The notes under the pieces: generated by a model
Seen by the model: only the letters and a program-made list of their open reading frames with translations
The model's database searches: none
Told to the model about the DNA's origin: nothing
From: Holophaga sp.
GTDB lineage: Bacteria; Acidobacteriota; Holophagae; Holophagales; Holophagaceae
Direction of reading: 5' to 3'
Length of the DNA stretch: 24,809 nt
Assembly: GCA_031292735.1 (NCBI GenBank)
Contig: JARLGP010000040.1
Span: forward strand, 1 to 24,809
Shown: piece by piece, positions 14,820 through 22,915 of the stretch
Layout: each line of letters begins with the position of its first letter
How positions within the stretch are numbered: position 1 is the stretch's first letter
Translations under genes and position numbers: made by a program

Positions 14820-15562
14820 TCGACCTGATCCAGACCTACTGGAAGAGCTACCTGTGGAGCGACGGGTTCAACCTCACCGGGCTGGCCATGACCATGTGGC
14901 TCCTGGTCCTCTCCTGCGCCTTCGGCTTCCTCCTCTCCATCCCGCTGGCCATCGCCCGCAGCTCGCGCAACCCCTGGCTGTGGCGCCCGGTGTGGCTGTT
15001 CACGTTCGTCTTCCGGGGCACCCCCCTGTTCGTGCAACTGCTGATGGTCTACAGCGGATTCGCCGGCATCCACTTCATCCGCCATTCGCCCCTGCTGTGG
15101 TCGTTCTTCCGGGCGGGATTCAACTGCGTGATCGTGACCTTCGTGGTGAACACCTGCGCCTACACCACCGAGATCTTCGCGGGCGCCATCAAGGCCACCC
15201 CCTTCGGCGAGATCGAGGCGGGCCAGGCCATCGGCATGTCCAAGGCCACCCTGTACCGCAGGATCATCCTGCCCAGCAGCCTGCGCCGGGCGCTGCCGGC
15301 CTACAGCAATGAAGTGATCCTGATGCTGCACTCCACCTCCGTCGCCTTCACGGCCACCGTCCCGGACCTGCTGAAGGTGGCGGTGGACGTCAACGCCGCC
15401 ACCTTCATGACTCTCCAGGCCTACGGGATCGCCGCCGTCATCTACCTGGGGGTGACCTTCCTGCTGGTGACCCTGTTCCGTCGTGCGGAACGGCGGTGGC
15501 TTGCCTACCTGCAGCCCCAGACCGTCCAGGCGAGCCCCCGGCCCAAGGAACAACCATGCTGA
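14816..15562 (+). CDS. Polar amino-acid ABC transporter permease 2 (HisM-like)
   Basis: The 248-residue permease starts with GTG at 14816, sharing GTGA with the first permease's stop. It has about five helices. The motif VFRGTPLFVQLLMVYSGFAG and the EAA loop GAIKATPFGEIEAGQAIGMS followed by TLYRRIILPSSLRRALPAY are characteristic of HisM/ArtM. The C-terminus overlaps the ATPase start by 7 bp. With the first permease it would form the membrane channel of the importer. Confidence 0.92.
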   Translation: MIDLIQTYWKSYLWSDGFNLTGLAMTMWLLVLSCAFGFLLSIPLAIARSSRNPWLWRPVWLFTFVFRGTPLFVQLLMVYSGFAGIHFIRHSPLLWSFFRAGFNCVIVTFVVNTCAYTTEIFAGAIKATPFGEIEAGQAIGMSKATLYRRIILPSSLRRALPAYSNEVILMLHSTSVAFTATVPDLLKVAVDVNAATFMTLQAYGIAAVIYLGVTFLLVTLFRRAERRWLAYLQPQTVQASPRPKEQPC

Positions 15563-16320
15563 ACCTCTGCGTGAAAGACCTGCACAAGAAGTTCGGGGCC
15601 CTGGAGGTACTGAAGGGGGTTTCGCTCACCGCCGGGGCCGGGGACGTGATCAGCATCATCGGCTCCTCGGGCTCGGGCAAGAGCACCCTGCTGCGTTGCA
15701 TCAACTTCCTCGAGCTGCCCGACGCGGGCACGGTGTCCCTGAACGGCGAGGAAATCCGCATGACCACCGGCCGCTTCGGCCACCGGGGGCCGGCGGACCA
15801 CAAGCAGCTCCTGCGCCTGCGCACCCGGCTGGCCATGGTGTTCCAGCACTTCAATCTCTGGGCGCACATGACGGTCCTGGAGAACGTCATCGAAGGCCCG
15901 ATCCACGTGCTGGGCCTGCCCAGGGAGGAGGCCCTGCGGCGGTCGCGGCTCTACCTGGACAAGGTGGGCCTGGACGGCATCGAGGCGAAGTATCCCGCGC
16001 ACCTTTCCGGCGGCCAGCAGCAGCGGGTGGCCATCGCCCGGGCCCTGGCCATGGAACCGGACGTGCTGCTGTTCGACGAGCCCACCTCGGCGCTGGATCC
16101 GGAACTGGTGGGGGAAGTGCTCAAGGTGATGCAGCAGCTGGCCGGGGAAGGGCGCACCATGATCGTCGTGACCCACGAGATGGGGTTCGCCCGCGACGTT
16201 TCCAGCCACGTCATCTTCCTTCACAACGGCCACATCGAGGAGGAGGGAGCCCCGGACCGCCTGCTGGACGATTCCCGCAGCGAGCGCCTGAAGCAGTTCC
16301 TGTCCACCGTCCGGAAATAG
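15556..16320 (+). CDS. Polar amino-acid ABC transporter ATP-binding protein (HisP/GlnQ-like)
   Basis: The 254-residue ATPase has all the ABC motifs: Walker [10 protein letters not shown] (36-44), Q-loop Gln97 in [13 protein letters not shown], signature [15 protein letters not shown] (150-164), Walker [12 protein letters not shown] with Glu175, and the switch His207 in VTHEMGF. This is the GlnQ/HisP polar-amino-acid branch. The ATG at 15556 with an AAGGAA ribosome site is taken; an in-frame ATG 60 bp earlier lies inside the permease gene. It energises the importer and is followed by the M20 hydrolase gene after a hairpin. Confidence 0.93.
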   Translation: MLNLCVKDLHKKFGALEVLKGVSLTAGAGDVISIIGSSGSGKSTLLRCINFLELPDAGTVSLNGEEIRMTTGRFGHRGPADHKQLLRLRTRLAMVFQHFNLWAHMTVLENVIEGPIHVLGLPREEALRRSRLYLDKVGLDGIEAKYPAHLSGGQQQRVAIARALAMEPDVLLFDEPTSALDPELVGEVLKVMQQLAGEGRTMIVVTHEMGFARDVSSHVIFLHNGHIEEEGAPDRLLDDSRSERLKQFLSTVRK

Positions 16321-16366
16321 CCGCCGCATCCCGTTTCGCGTTACAAGTGTGAATGAAGTGAATCAG

Positions 16367-16390
16367 GGACCGGGGATCCACCTCCGGTCC
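16367..16390 (+). repeat. Hairpin between the ATPase and M20 hydrolase genes
   Basis: GGACCGG (16367-16373) and CCGGTCC (16384-16390) form a perfect 7-bp stem that extends inward by a G-U and a G-C pair. It lies in the 102-bp gap before the M20 gene with no T-run. It could trim or partly stop the transporter transcript so that the hydrolase is made at a different level. Confidence 0.45.
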
Positions 16391-16422
16391 ACCGCAGCAA
16401 CCTGCATCCGAGGAGGCGCGCA

Positions 16423-17631
16423 GTGACCCCACAGACCCGAGAGGACCCCAAGAGCTCCATGGTCCGGACCATCGACCACCTGCAGCCCGAGCTGGCCGCC
16501 ATGAGCGACTTCATTTTCGACCACCCGGAGATCGGCCTGCAGGAGGTCGAGGCCTGCGGACTGCTCTGCGACTTCCTGGCCAAGAACGGCTTCGCCGTGG
16601 AGCGCGGCTATGCCGGCCTGCCCACCGCCTTCCGGGCGGTCCACCGGGTCGGCGCGGGCGGCCCCCGCATCGGGCTCCTGTGCGAATACGACGCCCTCGC
16701 CGGCCTCGGCCACGCGTGTGCCCATCACCTCCAGGGCCCGAGCATCATCGGCGCGGCCATGGCCGTCAAGGACCAGGTCACCGACCGGCCCTATTCCCTG
16801 GAAGTGATCGGCACGCCGGCCGAAGAGACCGCCGGGGGGAAGGTGTCCATGCTGGAACACGGGGCCTTCAAGGACCTGGATGTCGCACTCATGATGCATG
16901 GCAACGACGTCACCCAGGTCGATTTGAGGGCCCTGGCGCTGTCGGAGTTCCTGGTGACCTTCCACGGGACCTCCGCCCATGCCGCCATGGCTCCGGAGGA
17001 TGGCCGAAGCGCCCTGGAGGCGCTCATGCTGGTGTTCAACGGCCTGGCCTTCCTGCGCGGCCACGTGCGGGACGACACCCGCATGCACGGGATCATCGAG
17101 CAGGGCGGCCAGGCGGTGAACGCGATCCCGGACCACGCGGTCGCCCGGATCGAAGTGCGTTCCTACAACCGCCCCTACCTGGACCAGGTGATCGAACGGG
17201 TGCAGCGGATCTTCGAAGGCGCCGCGTTGATGACGGGCACCCGGTTCACCGTGGAGAAGACCATCGAATTCCACAGCAAGATCCCGGTGCGCCGCCTGAA
17301 CGACCTGGTCATGGACAACGCCCGGCGCGCCGGCGCCAAGGCCATCGAACCGCCCCGGGAGCGGACCGGGTCCACGGACTTCGCGAATGTCATGTATTAC
17401 ATCCCCGGCAGTTGCATCAACCTCCCCTTCGTGGACAAGGGCATCTCGGCCCACAGCCAGGGCTACCTGGACCGGGGCAAATCCCCGGAAGCCCATGATG
17501 CCATCGCCCTGGGCGCCAAGATCCTGGCCATGACCGCCCTGGATCTGCTCCTTGACCCCGCCCTCCTGGAAGCCGTCAAGACGGACTTCCGCCAGGAGAA
17601 GGCAAGGCTTCTGGCTTCAGTGGCTGGGTGA
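16423..17631 (+). CDS. M20D-family metallo-amidohydrolase/peptidase (AbgB/PM20D2-like)
   Basis: This 402-residue cytoplasmic enzyme belongs to the M20 (aminoacylase/carboxypeptidase) family. Likely metal-site residues are seen in LLCEYDALAGLGHACAHHL (Asp90, His97, Cys99, His101), TPAEETAGG (Glu134/135) and MMHGND (His159). The dimerisation domain begins near LSEFLVTFHGTSAHAA. Relatives cleave p-aminobenzoyl-glutamate, dipeptides or N-acyl amino acids; here the usual GHACGHN is GHACAHH. The GTG start at 16423 has a strong AGGAGG ribosome site 7 nt upstream. It follows an amino-acid ABC importer and probably hydrolyses what that importer brings in. Its last 56 bp overlap the convergent ftsH gene. 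Confidence 0.9.
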   Translation: MTPQTREDPKSSMVRTIDHLQPELAAMSDFIFDHPEIGLQEVEACGLLCDFLAKNGFAVERGYAGLPTAFRAVHRVGAGGPRIGLLCEYDALAGLGHACAHHLQGPSIIGAAMAVKDQVTDRPYSLEVIGTPAEETAGGKVSMLEHGAFKDLDVALMMHGNDVTQVDLRALALSEFLVTFHGTSAHAAMAPEDGRSALEALMLVFNGLAFLRGHVRDDTRMHGIIEQGGQAVNAIPDHAVARIEVRSYNRPYLDQVIERVQRIFEGAALMTGTRFTVEKTIEFHSKIPVRRLNDLVMDNARRAGAKAIEPPRERTGSTDFANVMYYIPGSCINLPFVDKGISAHSQGYLDRGKSPEAHDAIALGAKILAMTALDLLLDPALLEAVKTDFRQEKARLLASVAG

Positions 17632-19540
17632 CCAGCAGGGCCTGGAATTCTTCCTCGCCGATGGATTCAACCTCCAGCAGCCTGGTCGCGATCTTATCGA
17701 TGGCCCCCTTCTTCCCATCGAGAAACGCTTTTGCCTTCTCGTAGCGTCCTTTGATGATCCCCGTGATCTGCTCGTCGATGTACTGCTGGGTCGATTCGGA
17801 GTATTCCCGCTGCCGGGGTGCCATTTCCCCAGGGATGGACATGGGGCTCATTTGGGAGGAAAGGACGACGTTCTCGAACTTTTCGCTCATGCCATAGTCG
17901 CAAATCATCTTTCGGGCAATCTCGGTGGCGCGGGTGATGTCATTGGCGGCGCCTGTGGAGACCTCTCCGAAGAAAAGCTGCTCACTCGCGCGGCCCCCCA
18001 GCAGAACGTCGATCTTTGCCAGCAGCTCTTCCCGAGTCAGGAGGAACCGGTCTTCGGTCGGGACTTGAATGGTATATCCCAAGGAGCCGATGCCACGGGG
18101 AATGATGGAAATCTTGTGAACCGGATCAGCGCCCTTGGTGCAGGCCGCCAGCACGGCATGCCCGGTTTCATGGTAGGCGACGATCTTCCGCTCCTTGGCA
18201 TTGATCAGCCGGTTCTTCCGCTCCAGGCCGGCGACCACCCTTTCGATGGCGTCGTCGAAGTCCTTGGGGAGAACGCGATTGCGGCCTGCCCGGACCGCGA
18301 GCAAGGCCGCCTCGTTGACGATGTTCGCCAGGTCCGCCCCGGAAAAGCCCGGGGTCTCCCGCGCCACCTGGTTCAGGTCGATGCTGTCGTCCATGCTCAC
18401 GCCCTTGGCATGGATCTTCAGGATGTCGCCGCGTCCTTTGAGGTCGGGCCGGTCCACCAGCACCTGCCGATCGAACCGGCCGGGCCGAAGGAGTGCAGGA
18501 TCAAGGATCTCGGGCCGGTTGGTCGCCGCGAGGATGATGACCCCGGCCCGAGCATCAAATCCGTCCATTTCCACCAGGAGCTGGTTCAGCGTCTGCTCTC
18601 GCTCATCGTTCCCGCCGAAGGTGATGCCGCGGCTCTTGCCGATGGCGTCGAGTTCGTCGATGAAGATGATGCACGGGGCCTTCTCTGTGGCCTGCTTGAA
18701 CATGTCCCGGACCCTGGCCGCCCCGACGCCGACGAACATCTCCACGAAATCGGCTCCGCTGATCTTGAAGAAGGGAACTTTGGCCTCGCCCGCGACCGCC
18801 TTGGCGAGCATGGTCTTTCCGGTTCCGGGGGGGCCGACCAGGAGCACGCCCTTGGGGATCTTTCCGCCAATGGCCTCGTATTTTTTCGGCTGTTTCAGGA
18901 AATCCACGATCTCCATGAGCTCTGCCTTGGCCTCATCGACGCCCGCGACATCCTGGAAGGTCACGCCGGTATCGCCCTCGGCAACCAGCTTGGCCTTGTT
19001 CGCGCCGAACGACATCACGCCCTGTCCGGCCTTGCCGACCTGCTTGCTGATGAATTTCCAGAATACGACCATCAGGAGGATGGGAAACACCCAAGGCAGG
19101 ATGGAGGCCAGCCAGTCTCCGGATTCCGTGGCGGGGGAAAAATACTCGACACTCTTTTGATCCATGAGCTGGACCAGACCGGGGTCGGCGATCCGCCGAG
19201 TCCGGTAGTCCTTCGGATACTCTGCCGGCTTTTTCTTGCTGGCCTGGGCGCTGTCAAGCTGGCTTTTGGTCCATGCCGATCCGGTCAGTTCCTTCTCTCC
19301 GAGCTCCACCCGATGGAACTCACCGGACTGGATTTTCGCCTTGAAGGCGCTGTAATCGATGGATTCGGCCTTTGGGGCCTGGAACCAGGCGTTGAACAGG
19401 ATGAAGGCCATCAGCATGACCAGGAAGTAGCCGATGGAGAAATGAAACTGTTGGCGATTCAATGGTTTGAAAAGAGGATCGTGCTGGCCGAGCCCTGATT
19501 TCCCCTGGTCCTTCCCATCCTTGGTCTGGAATGGTTTCAT
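17576..19540 (-). CDS. ftsH: ATP-dependent zinc metalloprotease FtsH
   Basis: The 654-residue AAA+ membrane protease degrades misassembled membrane proteins and short-lived cytosolic regulators. Residue numbers are from the ATG at 19540. Two membrane helices (about 33-52 and 143-163) flank a periplasmic segment. Walker A is GPPGTGKT (236-243), Walker B IIFIDE (291-296), and the second region of homology contains LLRPGRFDR with arginine fingers. The zinc site is HETGH (457-461), with Asp534 in NDITRAT as probable third ligand. An ATG at 19561 is an alternative start with its own AAGGGG ribosome site. The gene lies away from the common tilS/hpt neighbourhood, so it could be an extra copy. Its 3' end lies inside the end of the M20 gene on the other strand. 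Confidence 0.95.
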   Translation of the reverse strand: MKPFQTKDGKDQGKSGLGQHDPLFKPLNRQQFHFSIGYFLVMLMAFILFNAWFQAPKAESIDYSAFKAKIQSGEFHRVELGEKELTGSAWTKSQLDSAQASKKKPAEYPKDYRTRRIADPGLVQLMDQKSVEYFSPATESGDWLASILPWVFPILLMVVFWKFISKQVGKAGQGVMSFGANKAKLVAEGDTGVTFQDVAGVDEAKAELMEIVDFLKQPKKYEAIGGKIPKGVLLVGPPGTGKTMLAKAVAGEAKVPFFKISGADFVEMFVGVGAARVRDMFKQATEKAPCIIFIDELDAIGKSRGITFGGNDEREQTLNQLLVEMDGFDARAGVIILAATNRPEILDPALLRPGRFDRQVLVDRPDLKGRGDILKIHAKGVSMDDSIDLNQVARETPGFSGADLANIVNEAALLAVRAGRNRVLPKDFDDAIERVVAGLERKNRLINAKERKIVAYHETGHAVLAACTKGADPVHKISIIPRGIGSLGYTIQVPTEDRFLLTREELLAKIDVLLGGRASEQLFFGEVSTGAANDITRATEIARKMICDYGMSEKFENVVLSSQMSPMSIPGEMAPRQREYSESTQQYIDEQITGIIKGRYEKAKAFLDGKKGAIDKIATRLLEVESIGEEEFQALLVTQPLKPEALPSPGGSPS

Positions 19541-19693
19541 GTCGCCTTCCTTGCCTGCCATGGACGTCCCCTTCAACCATCGGTTCTGACGGGACTGGAC
19601 CGAGCCGGCTCCTCCCGTCCGCAAACGACTTCAGGGCAGAATGCCCATGATGACCCATGAAGACATGATGAACATCCTGCTGAAGAAGCAACA

Positions 19694-19727
19694 ATTATAC
19701 CTGTTTATAACTTATTGCATTTGCAAT
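19694..19727 (-). promoter_or_regulatory. Promoter region for ftsH with perfect TATAAT -10
   Basis: Read on the minus strand, a perfect TATAAT lies at 19699-19694, within an AT-rich island and preceded by TTGCAA at 19727-19722. The spacing of 22 bp is too long for a standard -35, so the -35 may be weak or another factor may help. The transcript would have a leader of about 145 nt before ftsH. Heat-shock (sigma32-type) control would be plausible for ftsH, but no clear sigma32 site was seen. Confidence 0.4.
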
Positions 19728-19740
19728 TGTTAATCCACAG

Positions 19741-20058
19741 AGGTAAATCCAGCTTCCGATGGATTCAGTCAAAATGAGGTACGAAATGAGTGGCCGGCCA
19801 GCCGGGTTCCGAGCGTCACGCCCAGGTATCGCGGCGACCTGCATGGCCACGACGCAGAACCACGGGGCGAGATGGATGGGGTGCCCCTTCACTTTGAAGG
19901 GATGGCCTCGATCCGGGAGACCTGGATCGTTTCCATTCCCGTTTCGCGCAGCCCGCGCATTCGAGCCGCAGCGCAGGACGGATCGTCGGTGGATTCCCGT
20001 CGCAGGTGCCTCCCGGCGGCACCAGTGCCGACGTATCGTTGGAAATGGGCAGAACCAC
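19741..20058. other. Gene-free interval between ftsH and the Lrp-type regulator
   Basis: About 320 bp of GC-rich sequence contain several open frames on both strands, but none has protein-like composition together with a ribosome site and a recognisable product. Short tails such as ETIQVSRIEAIPSK on the minus strand could be gene debris. I see no RNA gene or repeat. Confidence 0.4.
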
Positions 20059-20086
20059 TTGCCAATGCGTTGGCCGGTAGCATATT
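20059..20086 (+). promoter_or_regulatory. Candidate promoter of the Lrp-type regulator gene
   Basis: TTGCCA (20059-20064) and CATATT (20081-20086) are 16 bp apart and would start a transcript with a leader of roughly 35 nt before the GTG at 20127. The match is moderate and found by eye. Confidence 0.4.
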
Positions 20087-20126
20087 GTTCACGACGAAAT
20101 AAAAGTTTGATCCGGAGGACGCGGAC

Positions 20127-20609
20127 GTGGACGAGATGGATCGGAAGATTGTAACGGCTCTGGTCGGCAACGGCCGCTTGAGCCACGAGCAGATCGCCAA
20201 GGCGGTCCACCTTTCCCGGCCCGCCGTGTTTGAGCGGATCAAGCGGCTGGAGGCGCGGGGCGTGATCCGCGGATATGGCGCCCGGGTTCACTGGGAGTCG
20301 ATGGGCCTGCCGCTGACGGCGTTCATCTGGCTCCGCACCAACAACGTCAACTGCAACGATTCGGCTCGGCAGATCGCCGCGCTGGAATTCGAAGGTGCCT
20401 TCCTGGAGGATCTGTGTCGTGTCACCGGGGAGTGGTGCCTGTTTGCGAAATACCGCCTGGCCAGCCCTTCGGTGCTGCAGACGGTGATTGACCGGGTCCG
20501 CTCGGTGCCGGGAGTGCAGAACACCATGACCACCATCGCCCTCTCCAGCATCGAGGAGATCCAGGCTAGCGAAAACCTGGGCCCCCAGCCCAGGGAATGG
20601 GCCGTATAG
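20127..20609 (+). CDS. Lrp/AsnC-family transcriptional regulator
   Basis: The 160-residue protein has the N-terminal winged helix-turn-helix of Lrp/AsnC (DEMDRKIVTALVGNGRLSHE, then QIAKAVHLSRPAVFERIKRL and EARGVIRGYGARV). It continues with a ligand-binding RAM-like domain (about residues 70-145), in which VTGEWCLFAKYRLAS replaces the commoner VTG-x-YDY pattern. Such proteins sense amino acids and form octamers that bend DNA. The GTG at 20127 is favoured by GGAGG 8 nt upstream. The following 143 bp to the DUF2917 gene are full of hairpins. No amino-acid gene of certain partnership is adjacent on the same strand, so the targets are not known. Confidence 0.92.
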   Translation: MDEMDRKIVTALVGNGRLSHEQIAKAVHLSRPAVFERIKRLEARGVIRGYGARVHWESMGLPLTAFIWLRTNNVNCNDSARQIAALEFEGAFLEDLCRVTGEWCLFAKYRLASPSVLQTVIDRVRSVPGVQNTMTTIALSSIEEIQASENLGPQPREWAV

Positions 20610-20611
20610 CC

Positions 20612-20737
20612 CCAGCGCCGCTGGTCAGAACGCGTTTCAACCATCCCCGCCGGCCGCGGGCTCCGGGCGCATGGGTGCGCTTGGGAGCGAAGCCGCGGCC
20701 ATCCGGTCGGGGCCCACCCCTGGAATCGCTTCCAGGG
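20612..20737 (+). ncRNA. Unusually structured interval: three hairpins between Lrp-type and DUF2917 genes
   Basis: Three stems fill the spacer. CCAGC/GCTGG (20612-20616/20620-20624) comes right after the lrp stop. A nested structure at 20652-20700 has GGCCGCGG pairing with CCGCGGCC, then GCTCC with GGAGC, then GCGCA with TGCGC around a TGGG loop. CCCTGGAA/TTCCAGGG (20718-20725/20730-20737) closes a TCGC loop just before the GGAGAGG ribosome site. It may be a leader regulating the DUF2917 gene, a terminator plus leader, or a small RNA. No known class was recognised. Confidence 0.45.
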
Positions 20738-20752
20738 AGCAAAGGAGAGGTC

Positions 20753-21043
20753 ATGTTCCAGGCTCTTGTGGACCTTCAAGCCCGCAATCCCGTCGCCGGC
20801 CATGGACTGGGCCGCGCACACGCGTCCCCCAGGGAAGCCGGCGCTTCGGGCATCGTCGACTACCAGCGACCGGCTGCCTTCGCCAACCTGAAAGGCCGGA
20901 TGGTCCGATGCGATTCCGGTCATCTCTGGATCACCCTGGAAAACGATCCGGTGGACCACGTTCTGGATCCCGGCCAGTGCCTCGCGGTCCCCACCCCGGG
21001 CAAGGTCGTCGTCGGCGGCAAGGGCGGTTTCACCACCCTCTGA
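20753..21043 (+). CDS. DUF2917-domain small protein
   Basis: The 96-residue protein has the DUF2917 pattern in its C-terminal two thirds: a hydrophobic strand (FANLKGRMVRC), then DSGHLWITLENDPVDHVLDP and a GQ (93-type turn) before LAVPTPGKVVVGG. This is a small cupin-like beta-strand fold with a conserved tryptophan; its function is unknown. The ATG at 20753 follows GGAGAGG at 5 nt. A longer frame in the same phase starts at 20597, inside the lrp gene, but would translate the hairpins and is rejected. It ends 36 bp from the convergent fumarase gene. It is probably expressed with, or downstream of, the Lrp-type gene. Confidence 0.75.
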   Translation: MFQALVDLQARNPVAGHGLGRAHASPREAGASGIVDYQRPAAFANLKGRMVRCDSGHLWITLENDPVDHVLDPGQCLAVPTPGKVVVGGKGGFTTL

Positions 21044-21079
21044 CCTGAAGCACCACACCTGTCCGCGCAGCCGACCCTT

Positions 21080-22477
21080 CTAGCTCTTGGATGGCTGGGC
21101 CATGGTGGCCGGCTGAACATACTGGTCGTAGGCTTCGCCGCTCAGCAGGCCAAGGGCGATGGCGGCCTCGCGGGGCGTCGTGCCCTCGGCCATGGCCTTG
21201 CGGGTGATCCTGGCGACCTGGTCGTAGCCCAGCACCGGGTTGAGCACGGTTGCCGGCATGATCGCCATCTCGACATTGCGCCCGAGGCGGTCCCGATCGA
21301 TCTCGATTCCGGCCACGAAGGCGGCGAACAGGGTGGCGGCGTGGGCCATGAGCTCGATCGACTGCAGAAGGTCGTAGATGATCACCGGCTTGGCGACGTT
21401 GAGTTCAAAGCTGCCCGCCGCCCCGGCCATGGTGATGCAGGCATGGTTGCCGACCACCTGGAATGCCGCCTGCAGCACCGCTTCGGCGGCGGTCGGGTTG
21501 CGTTTGCCCGGCATGATGGAGGACGTGAGCCCGTCATCCGGCACCTGCAGCTCGCCGAGGCCGCAGCGGGGACCGGAGCCGAGGAAGCGCAGATCGTTGG
21601 CGATCTTGATCAGCGACACCGCCAACACGTTCAATGCCCCGGAAACCTCAACCAGCGCATCATGCGCCCCCATGCCCTCGAACTTGCTGGGGTTCGGCGC
21701 GAAGGCAAGGCCGGAAAGGGCACTGAGCTCTTCACAGAAGGCCGCATCGAAGCCCGCCGGGGCGTTCAGCCCGGTGCCGACCGCGGTTCCGCCCTGGGCC
21801 AGGCTGTGCAGGCGCGGCAGGGTCGCCGTCAGCCGCGCCTCCGCGTGGCCGATCTGCCGTGCGAAGGCATCGAAGGCCTGGTCGACCGTCATCGGCACCG
21901 CATCCATGAGATGGGTCCGGCCGATCTTGACCACGCCCGCGAAGGCCAGCGCGCGTCCGGCAAAGGCCGTCCGCAGCGCCTGCAGGGCGGGATGCAGCCG
22001 CTGGGCGAGGGTCTGGGCCGCGGCAACGTGCATCACGGTCGGAAAGCTGTCGTTGGAGGACTGCGAACGGTTGACGTGATCGTTGGGATGAATGGGCTTG
22101 CGGGTGCCCAGGGGCTGGCCCAGCAACTGGTTGGCGCGGTTGGCGATCACCTCGTTGGCATTCATGTTGGTCTGGGTGCCGGACCCGGTCTGCCAGACCG
22201 GCAAAGGGAAATCGCCGTCGAAGCGGCCCTGCCAGACCTCGGTTGCGGCCTTCTCGATGGCGACGGCCAGGTCCGGTTCGATCACGCCCAGTCGCAGGTT
22301 GGCGCGCGCCGCCGCGCATTTCTGCAGGCCCATGGCATGGATCAGCGATGGCGGCAGCTTCTCGGGCGCGCCACCGAACACCACGAACGCGCGCTGGGTC
22401 TGGGCCCCCCAATAGCGGCCAGCCGGGATTGCCACGCTGCCAGTGGAGTCGCTCTCGAACCTCATCTCGTCGGTCAT
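21080..22477 (-). CDS. fumC: Fumarate hydratase class II (FumC-type), divergent active-site loops
   Basis: The 465-residue enzyme of the fumarase/aspartase superfamily interconverts fumarate and malate. Class II landmarks are WQTGSGTQTNMNANEV (95-110), HPNDHVNRSQSSNDSFPT (130-147) and the His189 region KIGRTHLMDAVPMT. The Ser loop is LTSSIMPGKRNPT (317-329), with catalytic-type Ser and Lys325. FumC normally has GRTHLQDATPLT and GSSIMPGKVNPT, so Gln is Met, the signature Gly is Thr and Val is Arg here. The protein is therefore an atypical fumarase or a related lyase. The ATG at 22477 has GGAG 7 nt upstream; longer N-termini are not family-like. A hairpin lies between it and the upstream small membrane-protein gene. 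Confidence 0.88.
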   Translation of the reverse strand: MTDEMRFESDSTGSVAIPAGRYWGAQTQRAFVVFGGAPEKLPPSLIHAMGLQKCAAARANLRLGVIEPDLAVAIEKAATEVWQGRFDGDFPLPVWQTGSGTQTNMNANEVIANRANQLLGQPLGTRKPIHPNDHVNRSQSSNDSFPTVMHVAAAQTLAQRLHPALQALRTAFAGRALAFAGVVKIGRTHLMDAVPMTVDQAFDAFARQIGHAEARLTATLPRLHSLAQGGTAVGTGLNAPAGFDAAFCEELSALSGLAFAPNPSKFEGMGAHDALVEVSGALNVLAVSLIKIANDLRFLGSGPRCGLGELQVPDDGLTSSIMPGKRNPTAAEAVLQAAFQVVGNHACITMAGAAGSFELNVAKPVIIYDLLQSIELMAHAATLFAAFVAGIEIDRDRLGRNVEMAIMPATVLNPVLGYDQVARITRKAMAEGTTPREAAIALGLLSGEAYDQYVQPATMAQPSKS

Positions 22478-22528
22478 GGCTGGTCTCCATGCATCATGGC
22501 CTGTCTCCCGGCACGCGGAACTCGGCGC

Positions 22529-22549
22529 TGGCCCCCTTCGGGAGGGCCA
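22529..22549 (-). terminator. Hairpin between the short-chain dehydrogenase/membrane-protein genes and fumC
   Basis: TGGCCCCC (22529-22536) pairs with GGAGGGCCA (22541-22549), leaving one bulged A and a TTCG loop on the plus strand. No T-run follows on either strand. It may mark the 3' end of the two-gene dehydrogenase message or the leader of fumC. The rest of this 174-bp gap (22478-22651) contains nothing else clear. Confidence 0.35.
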
Positions 22550-22651
22550 CCAAGGGAAAGGTAGCATTGCTTGGGGGAGGTTCCAAGCAGGGCAGGCGGG
22601 CTCCTTCGTCGGGCCATCGAGATCACCAGACAGGCGACGCGACCTCGCCGC

Positions 22652-22915
22652 CTATCTGGGCCAAAGGACCCGCCACTCCGCCAGGAAGGCGAATCCGGCC
22701 GGCAGCAGGAATACCAGCAGGCAGATGGGGAGTTCCTCCCGAATGGAGTAGCCTGCCCGGGCCACGCCCATCCACATGTTTGCGACGGCGACGGCACACC
22801 AAAGGAGCGCGAATGCCAGCAACGCGGTTCTCTGGGCGATGCCGAAGAATCGTGCGCTGGCGAGCATCACCGCCCACAGCGCGAAGCCTCCAAGGATGAA
22901 AAGCGAGGTGCGCAT
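22652..22915 (-). CDS. Small hydrophobic membrane protein of 87 residues
   Basis: The product has three probable membrane helices (about residues 4-22, 28-46 and 62-80). The loop ANMWMGVARAGYSIREELP between the second and third helix looks conserved and is the best signature. I recognise it as a common small inner-membrane protein of unknown function. Its ATG (22915-22913) follows the dehydrogenase stop codon directly (TAGATG), so translation is coupled and it depends on the dehydrogenase gene for expression. Its role, perhaps as a membrane partner, is unknown. Confidence 0.75.
   Translation of the reverse strand: MRTSLFILGGFALWAVMLASARFFGIAQRTALLAFALLWCAVAVANMWMGVARAGYSIREELPICLLVFLLPAGFAFLAEWRVLWPR

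Noticed and set aside
17552..19498. Plus-strand open frame of 648 codons opposite ftsH
   Set aside because: It is the mirror of the FtsH coding sequence, which has all AAA+ and zinc motifs; the plus frame has none.
19759..20154. 131-codon plus-strand frame before the Lrp-type gene
   Set aside because: It is Arg/Trp-rich without a ribosome site, has no recognisable domain, and runs into the regulator gene in another frame.
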